Under the pieces are notes generated by a model that did no database searches, was not told the origin of the DNA, and saw nothing but the letters and a program-made list of their open reading frames with translations. Shown here piece after piece: positions 1 to 11,008 of a stretch of DNA of 64,000 bases; position 1 is the first letter of the stretch, and the number at the start of each line of letters is the position of its first letter. Made by a program: the position numbers and the translations under genes. The DNA is from Hericium rajendrae (Eukaryota; Basidiomycota; Agaricomycetes; Russulales; Hericiaceae). Location: NCBI GenBank assembly GCA_033439255.1, contig CM065879.1, positions 1,344,501 to 1,408,500 on the forward strand, given 5' to 3'.

Positions 1-301
1 TCGAGGTGCGTGGTCGAATTGCTCGGTGGGTCTGCTGGACTGACGCGCGGCTCCGGTTCGCATACAGTTCATTCTGCAACACGGCGGCCGCTTCGCATTA
101 TCTGATGACAGTCACGGCCCGCATGCGGTTGGGTTGAACTACGGGCGGATGCGTACGTACCTGCTGCAGGTCGGCGTCCGGGACCTATGGGTGCTGAGGA
201 AGTCCGAGGTGCCCAATGCTGGAGGGAGGCGTACTGCACCTGTGAAGGTGAAAGGTAGTTGGTGGGAGCACGCGTTCTGGGACGATAAAGATGGGCCATA
301 G
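1..301 (+). CDS. HIS2: Histidinol-phosphatase, 3' end (partial)
   Basis: This is the C-terminal part of a PHP-family histidinol-phosphatase, which removes phosphate from L-histidinol phosphate in the next-to-last stage of histidine synthesis in the cytosol. The last exon runs 68-301 and ends at TAG. It reads FILQHGGRFALSDDSHGP, followed by HAVGLNY and a YLLQVGVRDLWVLRK tail; the SDDSHG box with following VGLNY is the family's C-terminal metal-site region. Positions 6-67 fit a 62-nt intron (GTGCGT donor, CTGAC branch point, ACAG acceptor) that keeps the frame, so bases 1-5 are the end of the previous exon. The N-terminal two thirds lie outside the window. The call rests on motif recognition only, but the match in order and spacing is good. 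Confidence 0.85.
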
Positions 302-3300
302 ATCAAGATAGTGTGAGACCGTCGCGCAGCATTTCGTAATTCTATGAGAAAATGAAGTAACGAGGTTGTGTATTTCTTTTGCTAAGCTGCCGGTGCGTTG
401 TTCCTGATATTTTCATTCATCCTATCGTTGATATGTCTGTTGCACAGGACGGACCAAATCGTCCACATTATCTTGGAAGGTCTATTCGACAGCCGGTACT
501 ACTGCATCGTTCTAATCTAATTCCTTATCGATTGCGTTGGGTACGACGGCCATGGTGTCGAAGCAAGGCCCATCCGAATTTACGCTGGCCTTGGCCATTG
601 GATTGCAAGGGCGACTCTGATACGTTGGGCGACTCGGACAGCGATTACTCGATGACATCATTCCGGCGGTGTAATATTATACCTTTTCGCTTGATTTCTC
701 ATCACGAATGCGCGATGCGGCACAGGAACAGCCTGTAACAGCTGACATGGCATACTATGTATCAGTCTATATGTGTTCTAGTATCCTCCGAGTGGTATGT
801 ATTTCGCCATCCATTTTTCCTTGAAGTCATTGATCGCATCGCTTCTCAACGCAGATTCATTCCACAGCAAGCACATCTCAAGGTTTCATGGACATCGGAG
901 ACCAATACGACATGATGCATAATGTGCGAAGAATCTAAGCGTGAGATGTTTGCCCACAATACCTCTAGGAAAAAAGTACAGTATCTATTCATCAATGGAC
1001 TACCTGTCTAGCAAAAAGGATATCAGCTGACTCTTAGTGGTCGGATTTCGCTTCATCAAGATGGTTCAAGTTCCATCCTGATAAGCAAACATTACTGTCT
1101 GTAAGTGTTTCAAAGCCAGGAACTTTCTCCACAGCACAGTGATGTCCGTTTGCTTTGTACAGCGTTGTATGGAATTGTCTCTTCGTTGTTCGGAGATAGC
1201 ACAGGGAACATGTGCATGTTCACCCTCGCATCGGTTCAGAGGCACCGCCCAACGGACTCTGTTCCAGCATCGTTTATCGTACCACTTGACCGTCGTTATC
1301 TCTTGGACACAGTGGAACAGTGCAATACTGGGTTCATGTTCAGCACAGCAGTGGACGTGGGGTTCAGAGCCTGGCGCCTCTGGCTTTCATGGTTCCGAAT
1401 GACTGGTATGGGCTTGGGGTAGGTCAAATGTTCTTTTGAGAAGTGTGCGGGGTTGAATATCGTTTTACTAGAACGGCTGAGGGCCTTTTGCCCACTTTGG
1501 TCATTCCGTCTTGAGGATAAATGACTGTTTTTCAAGTGCCGCACAGGTGAGTCGGTGATATGGTCCTTGCGTGGGGACGATAGCATATGGATTCCGGTAT
1601 ACAGGAGCTCGTGTGCCGTATCACACTGATGCGTAGAATCACTTAATCGCAGTTCGATCCGAATGTTCGCTCCTTTGGCCGCCTGCTTTCGGATGCACGC
1701 TAATGTCAAATGACAGCTTTACGCTATCTCCGCGTCTTATCGTTTGAAGACAGAGCCTCGGCTCTCTAGTACGGAGGTCGACAAGCCCTTCGTGGGCGGT
1801 CTGCCCGGCCCCTTTCATAGGCGCCCACCTCTCAGTCCCTAAATCCCTAAATGTCAGAGAGTTCGTCAGTCGTTTAGCCTTCTATCAACGATCTCCATAG
1901 TGGTCAAGGCAAGGTCGTGGTCCCTGGACTCAAAAGCACTCGGCAAGTTATAAGTTGCGTACGCAGGTGACTAACTGTTAAGATTTGATTGTCTAGACCG
2001 ATGCTGATATCGAATCAATACATGAATCACGACGAACGATAATTTCGGGAAGCCTTTCCGCCATCCCGGTTCTCCTCATACATGGTGGTTTCTTTTGCCG
2101 ATGCCGATACTACAATTGAGCAGGTTCGCCATTGTGGCGCTCAGCGCTTCGATGGTGTAGTGCATCGGGCTTAGCTTCTCAGCTTCGAGAAGCAGTGAGG
2201 GTAACCGAGTGTCTCGGGCTATTGCTATGAGAGCAGAGCTACCCAACGTAGCATGTCTGATGGTTGCTATCTTCAGCAGTTGTTTTGCGTTATTTTGGAC
2301 AGGCCAAATCAGCGGTATTTCGTCTCCCGCAGTCTGTTTCGACAAGCATCGGAGATCCTCTTTCATACCCAGTCTATCATGGTGTTTGGAACCAGCCTCT
2401 CCATGGCCAGATGGTTTCCACGACTTAACAGAATTGGAAATCTAGTGGAAATGCGTCGTTGACCTTGGCGCACAGCCTGCTTGCCTGGACGGAGCGGGGC
2501 TAACCTGTCGGAGGCGTGTTTTCCCATTACGTGCTTCGGCGTGGGTTAGCGGTGTTCTATGGGCGGTTTACAGCCTCGACCTGTCGTCTGCCCGTCTTAC
2601 CCACCATCCCATCCTCTAACACAGCTATACACCATTTTCCTTCCAGCCAGCAGGTTCGGACACCCTGCACGCAGCGAACCGATATGAAGACGACGACTTG
2701 CGTCATATCCGTGGATACACACGACCGGACCACTAGGATCCCCTTGCACATGGCTCGTCGTACCCACAACGTCCAGCAAGCAGCCATGTGTACCTAGCGC
2801 CCGCGGAAAACGTTGAAGGCTAATAGCTATGCGTTCAACATTGTGCTCCAAGCAGGGGGTATCGGCGGTGGGATCTTCCAAATCAGTGTAGAGGTATGCA
2901 TTTCGAAACCCTCCTTCACATATTGTCGTCTCTCCCGCCTGATCTTATCGGCTATCGACGATCATCCAGAACCGCATGCCTTTCCAGCACCTTCCTTGTG
3001 GCCGCCTGACGAGCCTTTTATGAGCTCTGGTGACTTGTCGTGTCCCGGCGGACCTCCAGAACGCAGTGAGTTTGTATGTCCGATGCCATCAGCCATGTTC
3101 GCCTTAGGGAGGAAGCGCGTTTACCCCGCATTGTGCCTGCTCATCCCCTTCTCGTGCGTGCCTTCATTTATGCCGCCTCCGCCTCCGAGCTCACCACATG
3201 CTATACGCCCGTCTCCGGAAATGCCGCGACTGCGCGGTCGCTTACCTAGATGCTTGTCTGCTACGGTGGCCAGTATCTTGGCTCTTCGCCACCCCGCAAC

Positions 3301-3595
3301 CGATCTTGGGATCGATGGGGGTCTGCACCTCGCAAATTCAACTTCTCCAACATGATCCGCATTCGTGTTGTCTGCCTGCTGGTGACCCCGAGGAAAGGAG
3401 CTCGCCGGATCTGTGACTGGCTTTTCGTGCTGGTCTCCTGCTGTCCAAAAGCCAGGAGAGAAGCCGTCTTCAAACGTATTTAAAAGGCCGACCTCTTGTC
3501 GTTGGCAAAGCAGTGGTGACCCCCGGTTTACCTGCATAAATCACCCAACAACTTGCCCGCCTTATACGTCCTCTTGCTCAATCGTCGCTGCCAAT
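302..3595. other. Long stretch without a supported gene
   Basis: I find no reading frame here with recognisable protein motifs or a convincing chain of spliced exons. Open frames of 60-180 codons occur on both strands (for example 1296-1709 on - and 2813-3355 on +), but their translations are proline/serine/arginine-rich and resemble no family I know. The stretch may hold an old, decayed mobile element. It also contains the promoter of the small gene at 3596. Confidence 0.5.
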
Positions 3596-3926
3596 ATGTG
3601 CTACAGAGCTGTGAAGACCGTCCTCTGCTCTTGCGGTCATGAAGATTTCGTTAGCGAAGTCAAGGTAGATTGCGCGATGCATATCCGTCGTGTGACATTT
3701 TTCTAACGCTCGATGTTTCAGGTGGACTGCGGCAGGTCAAACTGTAGAAGCAGCGCTAACCATCCGTCGTCTTGCCTTGAATGCAACACGACTTGCATGA
3801 ACTGGTAAGTACTTCTCTGCTCCGTTGGCTATTGCTGCTGAAAATTAGTGTGGTAGGATGGACCCTCCGAGGCAGACTCGTCAGGGAACGACTGAGAAGA
3901 AATGCCCCTTGTGCGCTAGGCGCTAA
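3596..3926 (+). CDS. Small cysteine-rich, probably zinc-binding protein (68 aa)
   Basis: Three exons (3596-3664, 3722-3804, 3872-3926) encode 68 residues. The cysteine pattern is regular: C11-x-C13-G-H15, C26-x4-C31, C41-x2-C44-x3-C48 and C62-x2-C65, enough for two zinc sites. I chose the first ATG because CYRAVKTVLCSCGHEDF follows at once, and the second intron because reading through it gives a stop directly after W51 and loses the final CPLC pair. Proteins of this layout (a C-x-C-G-H start followed by several C-x2-C pairs) are common but uncharacterised in Polyporales, as far as I recall. There is no signal peptide. A DNA, RNA or protein-binding role is only a guess. Confidence 0.7.
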
Positions 3927-4365
3927 GCTCATTCTCAATATTGTTGATGATGTCACTTGGCGCAGAGGTCCATGGTCGTGCGCCGCGCTGGTTGGGATCT
4001 TGATGTAGACATATAACAACATGCTTGCCTCGCGTTTTGTAAATATTTGAATTGGGTGCATTGTCGACGAAGTCGCGTTCGACGGGTGTAGTGTACGTAA
4101 CAACATGCGAAATCATTTATTTATGAGCTGCATTGTATCTCGTGTCCGACCTTCATCCGAGCTTGTCTTTCAACCTTTGGTGACTTCAACGTGGTATCAT
4201 GGTCAGGCACCCGAGTGTGCTTCAGCAACTTCGAAAGCTAGTTCGACTGTAACCGGAAGCGGAAATTCCACGATCTTATCAGCATCTCGCAGCTCGCATG
4301 TGCACGCTACTCGACCGTTCAAACCTACCACTCGCACATCGACATTCCGCACACCACCAGCCATC
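3927..4365. other. Intergenic, promoter of the URC4-like gene
   Basis: This is a 439-base spacer between two + strand genes. It stays open in the frame of the next gene from 4105, but the residues upstream of 4366 do not look like a conserved N-terminus, so I treat it as 5' flank. Confidence 0.5.
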
Positions 4366-6076
4366 ATGAACATCGGTATCACTGGCTTAACTGTTACAGA
4401 GAAGATCGAGTATCTGCGCACGCTTCCAGCAATCCGTGAGCGATGCGGTCGCGTCCACGACCTCGCGAAACAGGGCAAGCTGCAATACTTCGATTATCAT
4501 CCTGAGAAGGAAACTGCAGTGGTCGACTATTGTATCAATGTCATGAAGGTACATTGTTATGCGAATATGGTGCTGCGCAGATGTCTTATGACGGGGAATC
4601 ACTAGCGTGACTTTGGGGACAACTTCAGCTCCGTAAGTCGCAGCGGATTCCTTTGACTGCAAAAAAATTGAGAATGACATGGAAATCACCCCAGATACCT
4701 CCGCACAGTCGCTGGAGGCATTTGGATGCAGGTGTGCCTCGTGTCATGCCCTTGATCGAGAAGTGGGATGCCTCTGCCTCACCCCCCGACCAGAAAGAGA
4801 AAGCCAAACGCTTGGTCGACCTCTTCCTGGTCTCTGTCTTGCTTGATGCCGGTGCAGGTAATGCCTGGAAATATAACGACTCCACATCTGGAATGTCGTT
4901 CACTCGGTCTGAGGGCCTCGCTGTGGCAAGCATCAACATGTTTGCGGAAGGATTTTTCTCGGGAGACAAAGAGCAGCCGTACAGAGTCGACGGTGAGTCA
5001 CCCGGAACCTGCAGCCCGTGATCAGAAGCAGGCATTCGCATTGGCTGATGATAGCTTGATTGCCCGGTTCTTTCTCAGCGGCCGGATTAGCACAGATTAC
5101 AGAGAAGCAAACCGCTGAGGCCATGCAAGTGAGCGATCCCAACCCGATGGTTGGCCTGGAGGGTCGCACCTCCCTGTTGCGTAACCTGGCCCGTGCGCTG
5201 AAACAGAACCCGAAGTTCTTCGGAAATGAAGGGCGTCCAGGAAACATGCTGGGTTCGTAAGAAAAGCGATAGATCTACTGGCCTGCTGCTTACTCGCTGG
5301 GCATTAGACTTTCTGGAAACTGAGTCTATTCCTGAGGGTTCGAGCCGCCGTGTGCCCCTCGCAGCCCTTTGGCATGTTCTCATAACCGGGCTGGCGCCCA
5401 TTTGGCCTACGGACCGTACCACGCTTGACGGCGTGCCTTTAGGCGATGTTTGGCCTTGTGAGGCCTTGAAGCCGTACGCCAAAGCGGAAGCCGATGAGCT
5501 CGTGCCGTTCCACAAGTTGACTGGCTGGACGACGTACAGCCTGGTCGAGCCTATTGAAAAAATTCTGGGCTGGAAATTTCAGGGGTTGGAGGACCTCACA
5601 GGCCTTCCGGAGTATCGCAACGGTGCGTTCTACATGTCCGACTGGGCCTCAACCTTGATATCACGTTGACCACGTCGTGCTTCTGCCATACTTTGCAGGT
5701 GGCCTCCTTGTCGACCTCGGTGTGCTAACTCTGAAACAGTCCGCTATTCCTAACTCTTTCTACTCGGACGGATCATCCAGCATACCTCGTCTGCCTCCTT
5801 CGCACCCAGCGATTATCGAATGGCGGGCGATGACAGTCATTGAACTGTAAGGAGTATTCCCGCTAACAAGTGCCGTCTGCTCATGCCTTAACCCGAAATA
5901 GAGACCGCATTGCGGAACAGATTCGCCAGAAACTAGGTCTCTCAGCTGAACAGCTGACTCTGGCACAGGTGCTCGAAAGCGCGACGTGGAAGAGCGGCAG
6001 ACAGATCGCCAGAGAACTCCGCCCCGAGAGTGGCGGCCCGCCAATCGACATCCAGAGCGATGGGACAGTGTTCTAG
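4366..6076 (+). CDS. URC4: URC4/DUF1688 family uracil catabolism protein
   Basis: Seven exons (4366-4548, 4606-4632, 4695-4992, 5079-5252, 5308-5622, 5699-5846, 5902-6076) give 439 residues, close to the usual size of the DUF1688 family. URC4 is needed for the URC pathway of pyrimidine breakdown, in which uracil serves as nitrogen source; its exact reaction is not settled. Family landmarks appear in order: YLRTLPAIRERC near the start, YFDYHPEKE, RWRHLDAGVPR, SVLLDAGAGNAWKY, SEGLAVASINMF, NPMVGLEGR, ALWHVLITGLAPIWP, LVPFHKLTGWTTYSL, LPPSHPAIIEWRAMTVIELD and the conserved tail GGPPIDIQSDGTVF. The start MNIGITGL is a guess among in-frame ATGs; an upstream ATG at 4105 is possible but less likely. 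No frameshift or stop is seen, so the gene looks functional. The neighbours give no sign of a URC cluster. Confidence 0.92.
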
Positions 6077-7189
6077 TTGATGGGAACCGATAAAATTGAT
6101 CCACGTCGACGTAGGTCAATTGTAGAACGGCAACAGGCGTGAGGGTTTAGGCAATGAGTTGTGTATGGTTGTGTACGCTAGGTCGGTGGTACGATGTCAG
6201 AGGATATACCATTCAGCAATTTCTCACCACGAGTTTTCATTTCGTCATCTTCGCGACGAAGGGGCTTCCATTCGTGGTCAAGAGACTCCATCAGTTTCAA
6301 ATTTCTAGTGTTTCGATCCGCTGGATGGTATCATAATCGCCATAGCGGGCGAAAGCGCTCGGCCTGCCTTCGCACGGACAGAAGTCAGAAGCACGAAACA
6401 CACACCATATCGAAGAAATCTATAATGAGAGATCCAGGACCAAGTACCAGCACCTCTCCTGTGTGGGGTGTTTGCGATATTAAAGTTCTCCACCCGGACT
6501 CTTTCCCCCGCACATGAACTTGCGAAGCCTACGGTCCGAGCACGACAGATGCCTTGCTAGCACCTCGAGCTTGCAAAATTCACTTGAATAGCCTTGCATT
6601 GCGGGGCACAGGGGTAGGGCATAACCATGCACTGTAGGCGCCTAACGATCGAGGGTGTCCACGTCTTAAACGGCTGGCAACTCTGGAGGCCTAGAGCTAG
6701 ACTAAGAGTCTTGCAAGGAGCAACTCAGCAGGCGTAACGGAGGTCGCACGGTTGCGATAGGTATCACGCGCTCAAATACGAGGCCGGCGGGAGAGCGAAG
6801 TCGAGCGTGAACGGAAAGGAAGATAATAAATTACGCATGCATTCCGAGATGTATGGCCACACATGCAGATCAGATAGTGTAAGAGATGTCCCACCTGTAC
6901 ATCCTCCTCCTTCTCCTGCCCGTCATCCCTCTCACCCATGATCCCAGACGACCAACACGCAGCGCGATGGACGCCCGGAAACGACCGACTCTCTTCAACT
7001 TTCCTCGTTCCCGGGCGACTGGCACCCCGGTGCTGGCACCACGCGCACGACACCACTTGCTTCCGCTCGCCAAAGTGCGCGGTTATCGTTGAACATCGAC
7101 TCCGCAGGCCATCCCAGTTGCATCGTATAGATCGAAACCTTCTCCAGCTGACAGCGACTAGTTGGCACGGACAACATGCAGTGTCGGGA
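6077..7189. other. Intergenic, no gene seen
   Basis: These 1.1 kb lie between the 3' ends of a + and a - gene. Only short open frames without recognisable motifs occur, and no repeat is obvious. Confidence 0.5.
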
Positions 7190-10100
7190 TTAATACCGCT
7201 TCCTCATTTCCCGTGCCAAACGCCAGCAGATCACGAAAGCCACCGCGGCCGAGACGCCCCCGAGCCTGTGCGTTCGTCGTCATCGCACGCAGCGTCGCAT
7301 CGTCAGCAACGATCCGTCAGATCAGCAGGGGATGCCACGCACCGGAAGATAATGGCTACTGCGTTCGGGCCCTCGGGGATGTCCAGATCGTTGCCGCCCG
7401 CGTCGTCCTCCTGGCGCCGCAGCAAGGCGACTGTCGCGCTCGCTACGACGGATGACAGCGTCGAGCTGTCGAGCAGGGTTGAATTACCAATCATATCCCC
7501 TGGAGACTCGGTACCGTTAGTGAGGGGCGGCAGCATCTTTCCGGGATGGTGACCGTGCAGGACGGATTTGTCGGGCTCGAAGAGGGCGAAGATGACCGAC
7601 GAGACACCGGTGACGAGGAATTGGGGGACAACAACGAAGACATTGTGGATGCCCTGAATGCACGAGGAACCGTCAGGGGGACATGGAAGGGAAGACGTGA
7701 GAGCGCGACTTACGATGATGATGCCGGCTTTCGCGGCGAGCCCCTTCTTCCCCCTCCGCTTTCTTCTGCTCGTGCTCCCACCTGGTGCGAGCCCGCCATC
7801 CTCGCCCGCAGCAATGTCCACCCAGCTTCTCTGCGCATCTGCATTTCCCATGATAGCACCCCTCGCCGTCCCACGTACTGCACCGTGCTCTGCATCCCCA
7901 CTGTCACTCCCACCTGGAGGGTATACGTCATCCCAAGCCCCAGCGCCGATGTCGCCCCCGTTCTCCAGCACATCATCACCACCTCTATCTCTTTCCAGGC
8001 TCACACTACCGCTTCTTCTCTTCAGATTGTAACTCTCGTCTTCAATATCGTCTTCATCCTCGGCCTCGTCTGGACCGACGAGATACTGCTCTTCCTCTCT
8101 CTGCGGCGTCCGCGTATCTTCCAGCACGATCGACTGCGCATCATCGACATCTCCGTCATCGGGCTCTGGAGTCGTGAGAATTGCTTCTGCGAGCTATAGA
8201 GTACACTGCGTAAGCCACACACAACTAGCGGGCCAAATCAGCGGGTGACGTACCAGCGAGAACGGCGCCCACTGCGTGATACCCCAGGATAACCCAGTGA
8301 TGGTCATAAGTACCGTGGCCCCGCTCACACTATTCGTAAACCTGCCCATAATATAATCGTTCATCATCGAACCCATACATCCCGCAAAATAAGACTCACA
8401 ATGTGCCAAACATACATGCCGCAAAGATCGCGTGCGACGCGGCCCACAGCGTCGCGAGATGCACCCTCCCAATGCGCTGCCACCACCGGCGCCACCACCG
8501 CTCGTCTACATCCCACCCGCGGCCCTCGTCCCCGTCTTCCCACGACGTGTGGCTGCGACCGTTCCTATTCCCATCCCTATGCGTCTCGGCGACGATGAGC
8601 GGGGCGAGGAAGTTCGTGGCGAGTGAGACCAGAGCGGAGTACAACTGCGCGCGGGCGCCGAGGCGCGTCGCTTCAGCATCGGCGGCGCTAGTTTCATGGG
8701 GGGCGCGAGTTGTAAGGTCAGAGTCAGAGGAGCGTGGAAGCGAGCGACGGTAGAGGTCGCCGATGTACAAGGTTGTGTAGAAGAGTATTGGGAACCAGGC
8801 GAGCCAGGCGCTGTCACGTAGAATGTAATCAGAGAACTTACTATGGTGTAGCATACGGGCAGAACATACAAAAACTGGATGATGCACTGGATTACATGGT
8901 GTTAGTGTCCACTCGACATTAGTGGGTTGAGAAATGGCGCACGATTTGTCGGATTACATACGGCAGAGTGCGCGCATTATCCCATAGGTCGCGCATCTCC
9001 TGCTTGAAGGTCTTCTTCTCATGGCTGGTAAAAGCGATACCGAAAATTCGTCGCATGAGTTCGACGTCAATGCAATGCATTAAGAGGACAGAATCCCCAG
9101 GCTGACCTCTTCGCACCAAGGAAAACCTTCTCTTTAACCATGCTGGCCGTCCACAGATGCGTGCCAACCATCAAGAGCCCCGAGACAACCGAGAGGATCT
9201 CGAGCTCAGAGCCTTTTGAGCGCATGATGGACGGAAGATCAATGTTGCCACTGTCAACGTGAATTGTTAGATTCACGTCATGTCGTAAGGTGCAGAGTAT
9301 GGATGAATAAATGATACGGTACGCATATAGACAGCCAATGGCCTGTCCATGACCTACGTGGCTTGCGTTGGTGTGACTTTCATGGAGCCACGAGACAGAC
9401 ATCGACGAATGCAGCGCAAAAGCCTGATATGCGCAATGAAGGAGGAACACTTACATGAAGAAACCTGCAACGCTGCCTATGCCTAGCATTCGTGCCGCCC
9501 AGGCGTTGCCGCTCGCCTGAGTCGAGGGTGGAAGAGTGTCCACAAGGAGGGCACGATCGACTGCTTGTACTGTTGTGGTTGTATGCAAGACATGACAAAG
9601 ACAGTTGAAATTTGTACACACAATCGGGATAATGTGAGGAGTTATCATCGACTGGATCGAAGTAAACGCACCTGCGTTGATACCAAAGTCAATGCAGTAT
9701 ATGGCGAAAATCGCTAGCGCTATAGTGAGCGCATCATTCTGCACGTACAGGAGGTCTACTTTGAGCTTGCTGCTCGTAAGTGCATACGATTCAATGAGAC
9801 TCACAGCAGAAGATCCCAAAGATGTCACGGTGCTAGCTGTAGGCCGCGTGAAACCCAGGAGAAGGATGGCAAGGGTACAAAGCACGACCCCGGAGAGGAT
9901 ATATGGGCGCCGTCGACCAAATCTAGATGTCGAATTATCCGCAAGAACACCTGCAACATGAAGGACGCAATAAGTCGAATAGGAGCGAAATTCGTGACCG
10001 AAAGGGCACGAACCAATGAGAGGCTGAACAACAAGCCCAGATATAGGCCCAGCAAGGAAGACTATTGCCATGAGCGATTTAGATAAACCGAGAGATATAA

Positions 10101-10355
10101 GGTACGGTGATGCTAGATGATATTCGTCGTCAGAACAGTAAGACATGGCGAGAGAATCGGATAGGACGCACCGTAAGACATTTCTACAGACCACATCACC
10201 TGGACGCCGATGAGCCCAATAGTAAGGGAAGGTAGCTGCGCCCATCGTGGACCCAAAATCCTTGCGACGCCCTTGAATTGTGCATCGTCACCGCCATCGG
10301 ACGCACCTGCGCCCTCTGGGTCGTCAGAAAGCGGTAGGGCGCTGAAGCCAGTCAT
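7190..10355 (-). CDS. MFS sugar-proton symporter, SLC45/SUT (sucrose/maltose transporter-like)
   Basis: Twelve exons on the - strand (10172-10355, 10014-10112, 9672-9950, 9455-9569, 9107-9250, 8943-9024, 8870-8886, 8400-8810, 8254-8341, 7714-8193, 7343-7653, 7190-7265) join to 761 residues. This is a plasma-membrane 12-helix transporter of the GPH/SLC45 type, whose fungal members import sucrose or maltose with protons. Diagnostic stretches are VMWSVEMSYASPYL in helix 1, SLGLSKSLMAIVFLAGPISG, the loop GVLADNSTSRFGRRRPY, AVDRALLVDTLPPS, GNAWAARMLGIGSVAGFF, FFAWLAWFPILFYT-like helix 7, and GIHNVFVVVPQFLVTG in helix 11. A hydrophilic insert of about 150 residues, rich in D, E, G and R, lies between helices 10 and 11 and is longer than in typical family members. 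One exon is only 17 nt (8870-8886). The last exon restores the final helix and a WRLAREMRKRY tail. The substrate cannot be told from sequence. Confidence 0.88.
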
Positions 10356-11008
10356 GGCCCTGGGCGTGCTACACAGATATTGTGAATATTCAGACGGTAT
10401 AAATTCACAGCTTCAATGGCCAGCTTGGCAGGTTTGCTGGGGAAGATGATAGCCAAGTAATGCGGGGTAGGAGGAGTACGTTCAGGCCGCCCCGGACGAG
10501 ACGCGTAAAGCGGGACTGCCAGCGTGTGATTCAATGTCACATGACCGGCGACAGGACCCTAACCCCGTACTTTCACTCAAGGGCAGGGCGGTTCTGACTT
10601 GCAAAAAGACATGAAACATGGTACAAAAAATATTATTCATAGTTGCATACAATGTACAGGACCGGTATGATGATGTCCGCATAGCCACGCAGCAGTAAAT
10701 AAGTCCGTGCACTCATAACCATCCACTAATTCAGCTCGACCAGAGGCTGAAGGGTGAGCCAACACCAAGACCCCCTCCAATGCGAAGACCATACCACGGC
10801 GAAGCATCATAGATGGATCAAAAGGGACGAGCAGTGGTTCTCCGACCAGCGAGGAAGCTCAGGCGATCGGAGAGACCGGGGGCGGGCGACGACGACCTGG
10901 CGTTCCCGAGGTTAACGACGGAAGCGTTGGGAGTCGATGATGTCGACGTCGTCGTGGGTTCTAGTAAAGCACTTAGCGAAAAATTGTCCATGATCATAAA
11001 TGAGCACA
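10356..11008. other. Intergenic, no gene seen
   Basis: This 650-base gap holds the promoter of the transporter (reading left) and the 3' flank of the first tandem-family gene. Nothing else is recognisable. Confidence 0.5.

Noticed and set aside
2813-3355. 180-codon open frame on +
   Set aside because: Proline-rich, patternless translation; no homology motif and no plausible splicing partner.
9760-9796. A possible 35-nt intron (GTGAGT...CAG) in the sugar transporter
   Set aside because: It is too short and removing it would break the reading frame; leaving it in gives a complete 761-residue protein.
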